DNA of 64,000 bases from HyVt-337 sp964428895 (GTDB lineage: Bacteria > Planctomycetota > Phycisphaerae > SM23-33). The stretch spans positions 1-64,000 of the forward strand of contig CAYRZU010000006.1 of assembly GCA_964428895.1 (NCBI GenBank). The letters run 5' to 3'. Every line of letters begins with the position of its first letter. The stretch's first letter is position 1. The notes under the pieces were generated by a model. That model made no database searches, was not told the origin of the DNA, and saw nothing but the letters and a program-made list of their open reading frames with translations. Positions 52,685 to 61,552 of this stretch are shown piece by piece. The position numbers were made by a program, and so were the translations under genes.

Positions 52685-52994
52685 CGTGCTGGGCTCCTGT
52701 TGCAGTAGCGGCGACATGCCTCGATGACGCAAAGGTCAGAAAATTCCGCCGCAAGGGAAGGCGTCAATGTACCGAGGGCGCTGGGACCGAACAAGGCCAA
52801 AAGGGCCCTTCCGCCCGCCGGCGCCCTAGCGACCGGGCCCCGCCATTTGGCTCTGTTTGAGGTCGGGAGCTTGGGTTTTGGTAAGTCGGGTCTACAATAG
52901 GACGTGCGAGAACCGTACGCGCGGCATGACAAACGCCGTTAGCAGACCGTCCAGGGGTTGTGTGAACAGCAACCGGCAGGGAAGGGAAACCGTA
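52685..52994 (+). promoter_or_regulatory. Divergent intergenic region with candidate promoter
   Basis: 310 bases between the pnt operon and the SUMF1-like gene. TTGGGT (52871-52876) and TACAAT (52893-52898), 16 bases apart, form a candidate promoter for the plus gene with a leader of about 90 bases. AGGGCCCTT at 52800-52809 is a small palindrome. No further gene or RNA was recognised. Confidence 0.45.
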
Positions 52995-54065
52995 ATGATC
53001 CATCCGCACAGGCTGTGGCTTCCGTCCGTCCTGATCGTCGCTTTGATCGTGGCCCAAGTGGCCCTGGGCGGCGACGTCTTCAACATGGGCCCGGGCCTGA
53101 CCAGTCTGGAGACCGTCACCGTTGGGAATCCCGGCAATGCCAACGACAATGAGTCCCCTCGTGACTCCGGGGCCGTGGACTATGTCTACGACATCGGCAC
53201 GTACGAAGTGACCGCCGCTCAGTACACCGAATTCCTCAACGCCGTGGGGGCCACGGACACCTACGGCCTGTACAACGACTACATGACCACCGGCTCTTAC
53301 GGGTGTGGGATTCAGCGCGCCGGCAGCGCCGGCAGCTACACTTACTCCGTGGCCTCCGACTGGGCCAACCGCCCGGTCAACGCCGTCAGTTGGGGCGATG
53401 CGGTTCGGTTCGCCAATTGGCTGCACAACGGTCAGCCCACCGGCGGGCAGAATCCGTCCACAACTGAGGATGGCTCGTACTTGCTCAACGGCGCGATGAC
53501 CGACACGGAACTGATGGCCGTGACGCGCAAGGCCTCGGCCACGTGGGTCCTGCCCAGTGAGGATGAATGGTACAAGGCCGCCTACTACAACGGCAGCACT
53601 GGCAGCTACGTCGACTACGCCACCGGCAGCGATGCGGCCCCCAGTAACGGTCTGATCGACCCCGACCCCGGCAACAACGCCAACTATCACGATGGCAGCG
53701 ACTACACGACCGGCTCTCCTTACTACCGGACCGAAGTCGGCGAGTTCGAGAACTCCGACAGCTACTATGGCACCTTCGACCAGGCCGGCAATGTCACCGA
53801 ATGGTTCGAGACGGAGTGTTCGCCCACCACCCGCGGGTTCCGTGGTGGCGCATGGGGATACGCTGGCGTCGGAGGGGTGTGGGATCTCAAGTCCGACCGC
53901 CGAATCAACGTGGCCCCGAGCACCGAGAACTTCTACTCCGGTCGGGTCGGTTTCCGCGTGGCTGAGGTGGTTCCCGAGCCGGCGACGATGGGTCTGTTGG
54001 CGCTGGGTGGCCTGGCCGTGCTGCGACGCCGTCGCCGCGGGCCGTTGGATCGCCGCCACATCTAG
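52995..54065 (+). CDS. Exported SUMF1/FGE-fold protein with PEP-CTERM anchor
   Basis: 356 residues from ATG 52995 (GGGAAGGG upstream); signal peptide LPSVLIVALIVAQVALGG. The SUMF1 fold is read from YDIGTYEVTAAQYTEFLNAV, RPVNAVSWGDAVRFANWLHN, WVLPSEDEWYKAAYYNGS, GNVTEWFET, RGFRGGAWGY and the end GRVGFRV. The cysteines that make FGE oxidise sulfatases are absent in the RGGAW...RVGFR segment, so it should not be a sulfatase-maturing enzyme. The end VPEPATMGLLALGGLAVLRR-RRR is a PEP-CTERM sorting tail recognised by EpsH/exosortase systems, implying a surface location. Typical planctomycete protein. Confidence 0.9.
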   Translation: MIHPHRLWLPSVLIVALIVAQVALGGDVFNMGPGLTSLETVTVGNPGNANDNESPRDSGAVDYVYDIGTYEVTAAQYTEFLNAVGATDTYGLYNDYMTTGSYGCGIQRAGSAGSYTYSVASDWANRPVNAVSWGDAVRFANWLHNGQPTGGQNPSTTEDGSYLLNGAMTDTELMAVTRKASATWVLPSEDEWYKAAYYNGSTGSYVDYATGSDAAPSNGLIDPDPGNNANYHDGSDYTTGSPYYRTEVGEFENSDSYYGTFDQAGNVTEWFETECSPTTRGFRGGAWGYAGVGGVWDLKSDRRINVAPSTENFYSGRVGFRVAEVVPEPATMGLLALGGLAVLRRRRRGPLDRRHI

Positions 54066-54075
54066 GGCCCGGCGC

Positions 54076-54855
54076 TCAGGTGGCCGGAGTCGTTAGGCCC
54101 AGCCGACCCATGACCTGTTGCAGGTCGGACCACACCTTGCCGCGCGTCTCGGCCGTGTACTGGCGGAGCACGTAGGCGGGGTGGAAGGTGGGCATGACCG
54201 CAATGCCTTCCAGCCCCTCGCCCAGGTCGGGCAGGTTCTGGAAGTTGCCCCGCAGCTTGGTGATGCCGGTCCGGGTCTTCAGCAGCCCTTGCGTGGCCGG
54301 GTTGCCGAGCGTGACGATCACCTCCGGGGCGATAATCTGCAACTGGCGGATCAGATAGCCCCAGCAGGCCTGGACTTCCTCGGGGGCCGGCGCCCGGTTG
54401 CCGGGCGGGCGACACTTGACCATGTTACAGATAAACACCTGCTGGCGATCCAGCCCCATGGCCGTGATCATCTTGGCCAGCAGTTCGCCCGCTCGCCCCA
54501 CGAAGGGCCGTCCGGACGCGTCCTCATCGGCCCCGGGGCCTTCTCCCACGAACACCAGGCGGGCCGCGGCGTCGCCTTCGCCGAAGACAGTGTTGGCCCG
54601 TCCCTTGTGCAGCTCGCACTTTCTGCAGGGCTTGACCTCCTGGGCGTCGATCTCACCCAAAGCGGCGGCCTTTTCCTCGGGACTCATCGAACTGCCGATG
54701 GATATTGCTGCTGCGGCAGTTGCCGCCGGAGCGATCTCCGGCAGATCGGCCTCGCGCGCGGGAACAAAGTCGGCGCCGAACAGTTGCTCAATCGCCAACA
54801 ACTGCTTGGCCGCTCGGGTCAGCTCGCCGTGGATGTTGTCAGGTGCGTCACTCAT
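54076..54855 (-). CDS. Family 4 uracil-DNA glycosylase
   Basis: 259 residues from ATG 54855 (MSDAPDNIHGEL); the frame remains open upstream but that part is Arg/Pro-rich shadow. A 4Fe-4S cluster is indicated by CRKC (residue about 80), C in VFICNMVKC, and C in VQACWGYL. Active-site motifs are GEGPGADEDASGRPFVGRAG and the HPAY motif (TFHPAYVL). It removes uracil from DNA. The first 60 residues (alpha-helical) are a common extension in this group. Convergent with the SUMF1-fold gene, whose stop lies ten bases away. Confidence 0.93.
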   Translation of the reverse strand: MSDAPDNIHGELTRAAKQLLAIEQLFGADFVPAREADLPEIAPAATAAAAISIGSSMSPEEKAAALGEIDAQEVKPCRKCELHKGRANTVFGEGDAAARLVFVGEGPGADEDASGRPFVGRAGELLAKMITAMGLDRQQVFICNMVKCRPPGNRAPAPEEVQACWGYLIRQLQIIAPEVIVTLGNPATQGLLKTRTGITKLRGNFQNLPDLGEGLEGIAVMPTFHPAYVLRQYTAETRGKVWSDLQQVMGRLGLTTPAT

Positions 54856-54896
54856 GTCGGCCGGATTGTACGGGCGGCGGCGCAGACCGACAAGGA

Positions 54897-56345
54897 CTAG
54901 AGAACAGCGCTTCCCGTCAGGCCGTCTGGGGTGACCGCGTCGATGTGGAAGCGGGCGACTTGGCCGGTTAGGGCGCCGGGGTTGGCATCGGTCGGGGGGG
55001 CGAAGAAGACGGTCAGGTAGCGGTCGGTCATGGCTTGGCGGTCGGCGGCGCCGGAGCGGGGCGATTCGATGAGGCCTTCCATGGTTTGGCCCAGGAACTG
55101 TTGGCGATAGTCGTCGGCGAGCTGAGCTTCCAGTTCCGCCAATTGGACCATTCGGCCTTTGACGACCGGCGGGGGTGGGCATTGGTCCCGGAAGTCCCAG
55201 GCGGCGGTTCCTTCTATGGCGCTGAAGGGGAAGGCGTGGATCTTGGCGAATCCGGCGGCCCGGGCGAGGTCCATGGTGGCGGCGAAGTCGTCGTCGGTCT
55301 CGCCCGGGAAGCCCACGATGATGTCGGTGGTCAGGGCCGGCCGATCGAGCGTGGATCGGAGGCGGTCGGCCGTTCGTCGGAAATCGTCGGCTGCGTATTG
55401 GCGGTTCATTCGCTTTAAGACGACGTCCGAGCCGCTCTGGAGAGGCAGGTGGAAGTGGGGGGCCACGGCCGGCGAATCAACGCAGACGGCCAGCAGCTGG
55501 TCGCTCAGGTCGGCCGGTTCCAGGCTGGACAGGCGTACGCGCCACAGGCCGTCCAATGCAGCGATTCGGCCCAGCAGATCGGGCAGAAGACTGGGCCCGC
55601 CGGCCCGGCGGCGGATAGCGGTTCTCTTTCCGTAAGCGCCTAGGAACACGCCACATAGGACGATCTCCTTGTGGCCGTTCTCGATCAGTGAGCGGCACTC
55701 GTCGGCGACTAGGTCTGCCGGCCGCCATGAGACTCGGGGCCGCGTGAACGGTACAATACAGTACGTGCAGAATGCGTCGCAGCCATCCTGGACCTTCACG
55801 AACGCCCGCTGGTGGCCACCGAAGCGCTCAATTGGCTCGAAATATTCGCCCGCTCCCTCGCGTTTGGCCGCACTGGCGCGGCGCTGCTTGATTGTCTGAG
55901 GGGAGATTTCGTAGGTGTTGTTAATGTCTTTACTTACAGTTTCTTTCGCCTCAGAATTCGCGGATCTGTTCAGTTGACACACAAACCGGGCAATCTGAGA
56001 CGATAAATCACTGTGATTACCTAAGATACATTGTTTTTCGTCCGAAGTTCCAAGCTCGTCGAGCAAGCGGGCCAGGCGCTTGGCGTCGTAGTCGCTGTAG
56101 CAGCCGACGACCAGGACGGCCGGCGTTGTCTCCGCTCGAGTGGCGTTCCGAACGGCCCGACGAATGGCCTGGCGGCTCTTGGCCATGGCGGTGGCGGTGA
56201 CGCAGCAGGTGTTGATGACGACCAGGTTGGCGTCGGCGTCCCCGGCCGTCCGGACCAGCCCGGCGCGGGCCAGCGTTTGGGCCAGGGCGGCGCCGTCGTA
56301 CTGGTTGACCTTGCATCCGAGGGTTGTCAGCGAGAACCGAATCAT
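54897..56345 (-). CDS. mtaB: tRNA t6A37 methylthiotransferase MtaB
   Basis: 482 residues. N-terminal UPF0004 domain with three Cys (TLGCKVNQYD, INTCCVTA, VGCYSD) for one 4Fe-4S cluster, radical-SAM domain with CDAFCTYCIVPFTRPRVSWR (CxxxCxxC), and a C-terminal TRAM region ending ITPDGLTGSAVL-like. The TLGCKVNQ(Y) signature separates MtaB (YqeV) from MiaB. It adds a methylthio group to N6-threonylcarbamoyladenosine at tRNA position 37. Length is slightly above the usual 430-450 because of an inserted basic segment (residues 130-170). Confidence 0.93.
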   Translation of the reverse strand: MIRFSLTTLGCKVNQYDGAALAQTLARAGLVRTAGDADANLVVINTCCVTATAMAKSRQAIRRAVRNATRAETTPAVLVVGCYSDYDAKRLARLLDELGTSDEKQCILGNHSDLSSQIARFVCQLNRSANSEAKETVSKDINNTYEISPQTIKQRRASAAKREGAGEYFEPIERFGGHQRAFVKVQDGCDAFCTYCIVPFTRPRVSWRPADLVADECRSLIENGHKEIVLCGVFLGAYGKRTAIRRRAGGPSLLPDLLGRIAALDGLWRVRLSSLEPADLSDQLLAVCVDSPAVAPHFHLPLQSGSDVVLKRMNRQYAADDFRRTADRLRSTLDRPALTTDIIVGFPGETDDDFAATMDLARAAGFAKIHAFPFSAIEGTAAWDFRDQCPPPPVVKGRMVQLAELEAQLADDYRQQFLGQTMEGLIESPRSGAADRQAMTDRYLTVFFAPPTDANPGALTGQVARFHIDAVTPDGLTGSAVL

Positions 56346-56423
56346 GGTGTTGGCGCTTTGGCCGGGGCGGAAGGCATTGCGGAAAAAGTGTATAGGGCTT
56401 TCTATCTCAGGGCCGAATACATA

Positions 56424-56453
56424 ATTATACTAATGGCGCCGGTGGATTGTCAT
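56424..56453 (-). promoter_or_regulatory. Candidate promoter of mtaB
   Basis: Minus strand ATGACA (56453-56448) and TATAAT (56429-56424), 18 bases apart, about 75 bases from ATG 56345. The perfect -10 stands out in this GC-rich DNA. Confidence 0.55.
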
Positions 56454-56546
56454 GCGGACAACTCGCCGGGCCGTGAGCCTGTGGACACCGTTAGCAGGCG
56501 GCGGCGCCTGGAGTAGACCTCCGGGTGCTGACGCCGAGGAAGGGCT

Positions 56547-58421
56547 ATGGCCAGAGTCAAGACCGTCTGGGGTATCGACATCGGCCAATGCGCCTTGAAG
56601 GCGATCAAGCTCGCGGACTTCGAGGAAGTCGTCGAGGTCGTCGATTTCGAAGTCATCGAGCATCCGGAGATCCTCTCCCAGCCGGACGTCGACAAGCCGC
56701 TGTTGATCCGTCAATCCCTGGAGCAATTCCTCTCGGCCCACGAGACGCGCGGCTCGACCATCGTGTTGAGCGTGCCCGGCCAGAGCAGCTTCACCCGATT
56801 CTTCAAGCCGCCCCCGGTTGACGCCAAGGAACTGCCCCGCATCGTTCAATACGAAGCGGCCCAGCAGATTCCGTTCCCGGTCGACGAGGTGATCTGGCGG
56901 TGGCAGGCCTTCATTAACGAAGACTCGCCCGACCTGGAGGTCGGCATCTTCGCGATGAAGCGTCAGGACATCAACGAGATGTTGGCCCACCTGGAAGATG
57001 TGGGCCTTCACGCCGATATCGTGCAGGTGGCGCCGCTGAGCCTCTATAACTTCGTCACCTACGACGATCAGGCTGCCACCGACGGGGCCACCCTCATTGC
57101 CGACATCGGCGCCGACAAGACGGACCTGGTGGTCGTCGACGGGTCGAGCATTTGGACGCGAACGATCCAAATCGGCGGCAACAACTTCACCGAAGCCCTG
57201 GGTCGAGCGTTCAAGCTGTCCTTCGCCAAGGCTGAAAAGCTCAAACGAACCGCCGCCACCAGCAAGTACGCTCGTCAGGTGTTCCAGGCGATGCGGCCGG
57301 TGTTCGCCGACCTGGTCCAGGAAATGCAGCGGTCGGTGGGCTACTACATCTCCCTGCATCGCGACAGCCGATTCCAGCGCTTGGTGGGCTTGGGCAACGG
57401 GTTCCGCCTGCCGGGCCTGCAGAAGTTCCTGGAACAGAACCTCAATATTCCGGTGGCCCGTCTGGACCACTTCAACAACGTCTCCTGCGCCGAGCACGTC
57501 AACGTGCCGCAGTTTGAGGAGACCTCGCTGTCGTTCGGCGTGGCGTACGGCCTGGCGTTGCAGGCGATTCGCCCCATGCGGGTGGAGACCAACCTCCTGC
57601 CCAGCGAGATCGCGCGTCGGCGGGTGTGGTCCAAGAAGACCCCGTGGTTTGTCGGCGCCGCGGTCGCACTGATTCTGGCAATCGCGTGTCCGACCGTCCG
57701 GGCGTTCCTGGACAGTCAAGCCATGCCGGATATGGAAAAGAACCCGTCGGTGCTCCGGGAGGCCCGCCGGATCAAGTCCAAGCTGGAGAACATCCAGCGG
57801 CGTTACAAGCAATTGCAGGGCGCCGGCACGACCGAGCATCAGCGCATCAACGACTACAAAGCCATGTACGGCTACCACGACTTCTGGCCTTCGGTCCAGT
57901 CCATGGTGGCCCAATCGCTCAAGAGCATCACCGGCGAGGCCCAGGGCTTGCTGGGCGGCTACATTACCGCCGACGATTTCGCGCAGCGCATGGCCATCAC
58001 CGCCAAGCTCAAGGACACCCCCCGGGCCGAACGGGAGATGGTGCTGGTGGAGGGCATGGCCAGCATCTACTCCAGTGATCTGCGCCGGGAGCTGACCGGC
58101 GGGGCCGCCGCGGCGGTGGACCCCAACAAGCCGGGCGTGCGCGGGTTCATTGTCATGGTGACCGGTCGAACGCCCTTGCCGCTTGAAGAGACCATCAAGC
58201 GGCTGGAGTCGCTTCGGTTCAACGCCGAGGAAATGGCCAAGGCGTTCCCGTCGCTATCGGTGCTGCAGTGCAAGGTGGACCATCAGGCCGGCGCCGCACC
58301 GTCTGAAGGGGCGCCCAACCAGCCCGACCCGATGTTCCCGGACGAAGATACCGCTACCGACACGCGGTTTACGGTGACGTGGCTGATTACGATTGACGGT
58401 GACGGCTTGTCGGACGATTAG
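56547..58421 (+). CDS. pilM: PilM-PilN fusion, type IV pilus/T2SS assembly
   Basis: 624 residues against about 350 for PilM. Residues 1-355 are the actin-like PilM domain (VWGIDIGQCALKAIKL, VLSVPGQSSFTRFF, QYEAAQQIPFPVDEVIW, ADIGADKTDLVVVDGSS, GGNNFTEAL). Residue 362 on (VETNLLPSEIARRR) is the cytoplasmic PilN tag that normally binds PilM, followed by a membrane helix (WFVGAAVALILAIACP) and a periplasmic part (about 420-600). The fusion ties the PilM/PilN contact covalently. GAGGAAGGG lies upstream of ATG 56547, and three genes with the PilO, PilP and PilQ order follow. Confidence 0.92.
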   Translation: MARVKTVWGIDIGQCALKAIKLADFEEVVEVVDFEVIEHPEILSQPDVDKPLLIRQSLEQFLSAHETRGSTIVLSVPGQSSFTRFFKPPPVDAKELPRIVQYEAAQQIPFPVDEVIWRWQAFINEDSPDLEVGIFAMKRQDINEMLAHLEDVGLHADIVQVAPLSLYNFVTYDDQAATDGATLIADIGADKTDLVVVDGSSIWTRTIQIGGNNFTEALGRAFKLSFAKAEKLKRTAATSKYARQVFQAMRPVFADLVQEMQRSVGYYISLHRDSRFQRLVGLGNGFRLPGLQKFLEQNLNIPVARLDHFNNVSCAEHVNVPQFEETSLSFGVAYGLALQAIRPMRVETNLLPSEIARRRVWSKKTPWFVGAAVALILAIACPTVRAFLDSQAMPDMEKNPSVLREARRIKSKLENIQRRYKQLQGAGTTEHQRINDYKAMYGYHDFWPSVQSMVAQSLKSITGEAQGLLGGYITADDFAQRMAITAKLKDTPRAEREMVLVEGMASIYSSDLRRELTGGAAAAVDPNKPGVRGFIVMVTGRTPLPLEETIKRLESLRFNAEEMAKAFPSLSVLQCKVDHQAGAAPSEGAPNQPDPMFPDEDTATDTRFTVTWLITIDGDGLSDD

Positions 58422-58460
58422 ACCGATCCGATCAAGCCGGAACGGCAGGAGCACAACGGC

Positions 58461-59723
58461 ATGGAGTTCATGCGACAGAATCTGGTGCTGATTATCGTGG
58501 CGGCCCTGGTGGTGGTGGTGGGCGGACTGCTGCTGGTGACCAACCTAAACGTAGATAAGCAGATCGTGGTTTCCACGTCGCAGCGGGTGAAGCTGTCGAG
58601 CGCCCTGAAGCGCCTGGACAAGACGCGGGTGAACGAGCGCATCGTGGCCGAGGAAGAGCGCCGCGTGAAAATGGTCGAGGAAGCTTACACCACCGTGCTG
58701 ACCGAAAGCGCCGACTGGAACCGACGGTCTTTCAATATCCTGACAGCCACGGTCACCGACAGTCAGGGCGATCCCAAGGAGATCCCGGCCTTCCCGGTCA
58801 ACAAGAGCGACTTTGACGAACACGGCCGATTGCTGAAGTTCAAGCTGACCCAGGCCTACATAGACCAGATGAACGCCTTGCTGACGCCGTTGCTGGTGGC
58901 GACCCCGCCGACGGAGGAAGATGTCGAAAAGGAAATCCCCCGGGCCAAATACATGCTCCAGAAGTCATCGGATGAGTTTCGGTCGGTCTCCTCGGACGAC
59001 CCCGAGCTCAACCGGCGTGCCCGAGAGCAGGCCCGAGACACCGTTCGCCAGCGAAGCATCGCGGGTAAGCACCTGTTCGCCGAGCCGACCGCCCTGCGGT
59101 TCGTGTTCGACGCCCCGAATACCGACGCCACCATCGAAGACCTCTGGACCGCGCAGCTGAACCTGTGGGTGATGGGCGAAGTCCTGTCGGCCATCCAGGA
59201 AACGAACGAGCAGGTCGTCCAGAAGGTCCTGGCCGAGCATCCGGATACCCCGCCCAGCGTGGCTATCTCAGCGGTCCGCCATCTGGTGTCGCTCAAGGTG
59301 TTGGGCTATTCGGCTGACGGTTCGGCCACCAGTCCGGCCTCGGGCGGCGTGACCCTGACCGAGCGAGTCAGCAACCAGCTTTATGACACGGTCTACTACG
59401 ACTTAACCGTCATTATGCCGCTCCGCCACGTGGCGGATTTCGAGCATGTGTTGATGAGTCACAATCTTCATACGGTCCTGAACACCATGATGGTGGTTCA
59501 CCCGCAACAGCCCGATAGCTTGTTCTTCTACGGGCCCGAGCCGGTCGTCCAGGTGACGTTTACGGGTGAACTGCTGTTGCTGGCCTCCTGGACGCGAGGG
59601 ACCTGGAACGCCGAGGCCAACGCGTGGTCGGACACCTATCCGCCGCTCATGCCGGCGTCGGTGCTGGAGACACTGCCGTCGGCTGCAATGCGACGTGAAG
59701 ATAAGAAACGCATCGGGAGTTGA
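58461..59723 (+). CDS. PilO-position inner-membrane protein
   Basis: 420 residues: an N-terminal membrane helix (LVLIIVAALVVVVGGLLLV), a coiled-coil (residues 40-80, RVNERIVAEEERRVKMVEEA) and a periplasmic domain of about 300 residues. No Pfam family was recognised; the position directly after the pilM-N fusion and before the PilP-like and secretin genes, and the coiled-coil-then-ferredoxin-like layout, suggest a PilO-type pseudopilus platform protein. Strong GGCAGGAG precedes ATG 58461. Confidence 0.7.
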   Translation: MEFMRQNLVLIIVAALVVVVGGLLLVTNLNVDKQIVVSTSQRVKLSSALKRLDKTRVNERIVAEEERRVKMVEEAYTTVLTESADWNRRSFNILTATVTDSQGDPKEIPAFPVNKSDFDEHGRLLKFKLTQAYIDQMNALLTPLLVATPPTEEDVEKEIPRAKYMLQKSSDEFRSVSSDDPELNRRAREQARDTVRQRSIAGKHLFAEPTALRFVFDAPNTDATIEDLWTAQLNLWVMGEVLSAIQETNEQVVQKVLAEHPDTPPSVAISAVRHLVSLKVLGYSADGSATSPASGGVTLTERVSNQLYDTVYYDLTVIMPLRHVADFEHVLMSHNLHTVLNTMMVVHPQQPDSLFFYGPEPVVQVTFTGELLLLASWTRGTWNAEANAWSDTYPPLMPASVLETLPSAAMRREDKKRIGS

Positions 59724-59755
59724 CCGTCCGTAGCGTTCAAAGCAGGAGCCGCTGA

Positions 59756-61192
59756 ATGGCCCAAGGCACGAAAATCAGTGTGATCGAACAACACGTCGAA
59801 AAGGGCGTCCTCGTGCTCTGCGCGATCGGCTTGCTCGTGGCGTTTTTCAATTGGGTCGCGAAGAGCCCGCGCGCCATCGATCGTATGCCGACGGCCAAGA
59901 AGAGCAGTAAGGTCGGGTGGAAGGTATCCACCAGCGCCACCTTGCCTCCCGAAGACGTTGACGAGGCGATCGAGTTTGTCGCCCTCAAGGTCGACGAGAA
60001 CGCCGACGAAGCCACCTCCGGCGACAGCCAATCGGTGGGCTTTCCCGAGCAGATCAAGGCCCTTCGAGCCAATCCCTTTGCCAAGGACGTCCTCGCTGAG
60101 TTCACAGGGCTGACCCAGCCTCCCGCGGTCCGCGAGGATATCGAGCCGCCCGAGGCGCCCGAGACGTTTACACGAAATGACTTGCTGGCGCGGATACCGG
60201 CGCCGCCGAAGCCGCAGGTGTGGGTCAGCCGCCAGCTGTCGCGCCGCCCGACCGACGGCGGCGAGGACCGCCCGGAAGCGATTGTGGTGGCCCATCTGGT
60301 CGCGACCTACCCCTGGGACGAACTTTCCAACGCGTGGCAGGAGTTGCTATCCAAGGCCGCCACTCAGACGCGCGTCGTGGTGGCGAAGGTGGAGGTCAAG
60401 AGCGAATACGAACTGGCCGACGGGTCGTGGGCGCCGCGCGAGGTCACGCTGGTCCATGCCGGCCAGGCCGAGGATGTACCTGTTGTCCCCACGTGGAGCG
60501 GCAACAACACCGAAGCCGTGACGGCGGCCGTATCGGACCTGAATACGTCGTGGCAGAACACGCTGCTGCTGCCGGACTACTGGGATGTGTTCGACCAGCG
60601 GGTGCGCAAGTGGCAGCCTTGGACGGACGTCGTGGCCGACAAGTTCCCCGACGCCAACGTCGGGGCCCACGATGAGCCCGTAACTGCTGAGCAGCCCTAT
60701 CGATATGCATACCGGTTTGTGTTGATCAATCCCCTGATCGCCTCGCCGATGGACGTTGATGAGGCCCAACTCGTCGAAGCCAAGGAGCCCGATCTGGTCA
60801 CGCCGTGGTCGGCGTGGTCGGATGCGGTGGCGTCATCGGCGTCAACGGAGTTCTTCGTGACCAGCGCGACCGCCAGCGGCGGCGTTCGGTCGGTGGTCTA
60901 CACCAACGCGCTGGGTCAAGAAGTCGAGGAGAGCTTCCGGTGTCGTCTGGGCGCCCCCATCGGCGGGCCCAAGAGCACGGGCGTTCGGGATCCGATCTCG
61001 GGCGGCCAGATCGTCACGGACGTGGACTTCGGCACGGGCGCCGTTGCTGCCTCGATGGAGCTGAACCGCCAGATCTACCGAGGCGCCATCGCCCAGAGGA
61101 CGGCGCAGGTGATCTACCTGGACGCCCAAGGCCGGCTCCACAGCCGGTTTGTCAGCGTGGACCGAGCCCGTAACAAGCAACGAGGCAAGTAG
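59756..61192 (+). CDS. PilP-position membrane-anchored protein
   Basis: 478 residues: a single membrane helix (VLVLCAIGLLVAFFNWV, residues 19-35), a long Pro/Glu-rich linker and a C-terminal beta-rich region ending YLDAQGRLHSRFVSVDRARN. AGGAG lies upstream of ATG 59756. No similarity to PilP lipoproteins is visible by eye, but its place between the PilO-like and secretin genes fits a protein linking the inner-membrane platform and the secretin. It could be a planctomycete-specific replacement of PilP. Confidence 0.65.
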   Translation: MAQGTKISVIEQHVEKGVLVLCAIGLLVAFFNWVAKSPRAIDRMPTAKKSSKVGWKVSTSATLPPEDVDEAIEFVALKVDENADEATSGDSQSVGFPEQIKALRANPFAKDVLAEFTGLTQPPAVREDIEPPEAPETFTRNDLLARIPAPPKPQVWVSRQLSRRPTDGGEDRPEAIVVAHLVATYPWDELSNAWQELLSKAATQTRVVVAKVEVKSEYELADGSWAPREVTLVHAGQAEDVPVVPTWSGNNTEAVTAAVSDLNTSWQNTLLLPDYWDVFDQRVRKWQPWTDVVADKFPDANVGAHDEPVTAEQPYRYAYRFVLINPLIASPMDVDEAQLVEAKEPDLVTPWSAWSDAVASSASTEFFVTSATASGGVRSVVYTNALGQEVEESFRCRLGAPIGGPKSTGVRDPISGGQIVTDVDFGTGAVAASMELNRQIYRGAIAQRTAQVIYLDAQGRLHSRFVSVDRARNKQRGK

Positions 61193-61552
61193 CCTCGTCC
61201 GGCCGGCCAGGCCCTCATCCACACCGGAATATCCCCCGTATCACTGGGGCTGTGTCCCTACCTCTTGGGGCGGGGGAGTCTCCCCTGCCGTTCCTCCCGG
61301 CCGATTCCACTTGGCCCACGCCATCGCAGATACGTCTTATGAGAGCTTCTGTTACGCCTCTCGGGGTGATGTGGGAAATGCCCTAACTTGTGCAAAAAAA
61401 GGCTGGCCTAAATCGCGTTGGAATTCCGAGAGAGAAGAAGGTCGCAAATGCCTTCAGGCTGCACGCTTAGTTTTGTTGCGTGTCCGGTACGGACGGATAG
61501 GCCTGAGGCTGTCGACGCGATGCTTCGTTGTTCGTGAGAAAGGAATCTTAAC
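61193..61552 (+). other. 360-base intergenic region before the secretin gene
   Basis: No supported gene. The small frames here are continuations of neighbouring frames. It holds a run of seven A (61395-61401) in an AT-richer stretch and GGTCGCAAATGCCTTCAGGC (61440-61459), but no complete riboswitch or clear promoter could be assigned. A conserved leader or the start of a separate secretin transcript is possible. Confidence 0.5.

Noticed and set aside
52995..54065. Formylglycine-generating enzyme serving the sulfatases
   Set aside because: It has no catalytic cysteines and is exported with a PEP-CTERM tail, while the sulfatases appear cytoplasmic.
61390..61470. Possible c-di-GMP (GEMM) riboswitch from GTGCAAA, GGCCTAAA and GTCGCAAATGCC fragments
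   Set aside because: The fragments are not in the order and spacing of the GEMM core and no paired P1/P2 stems could be drawn.
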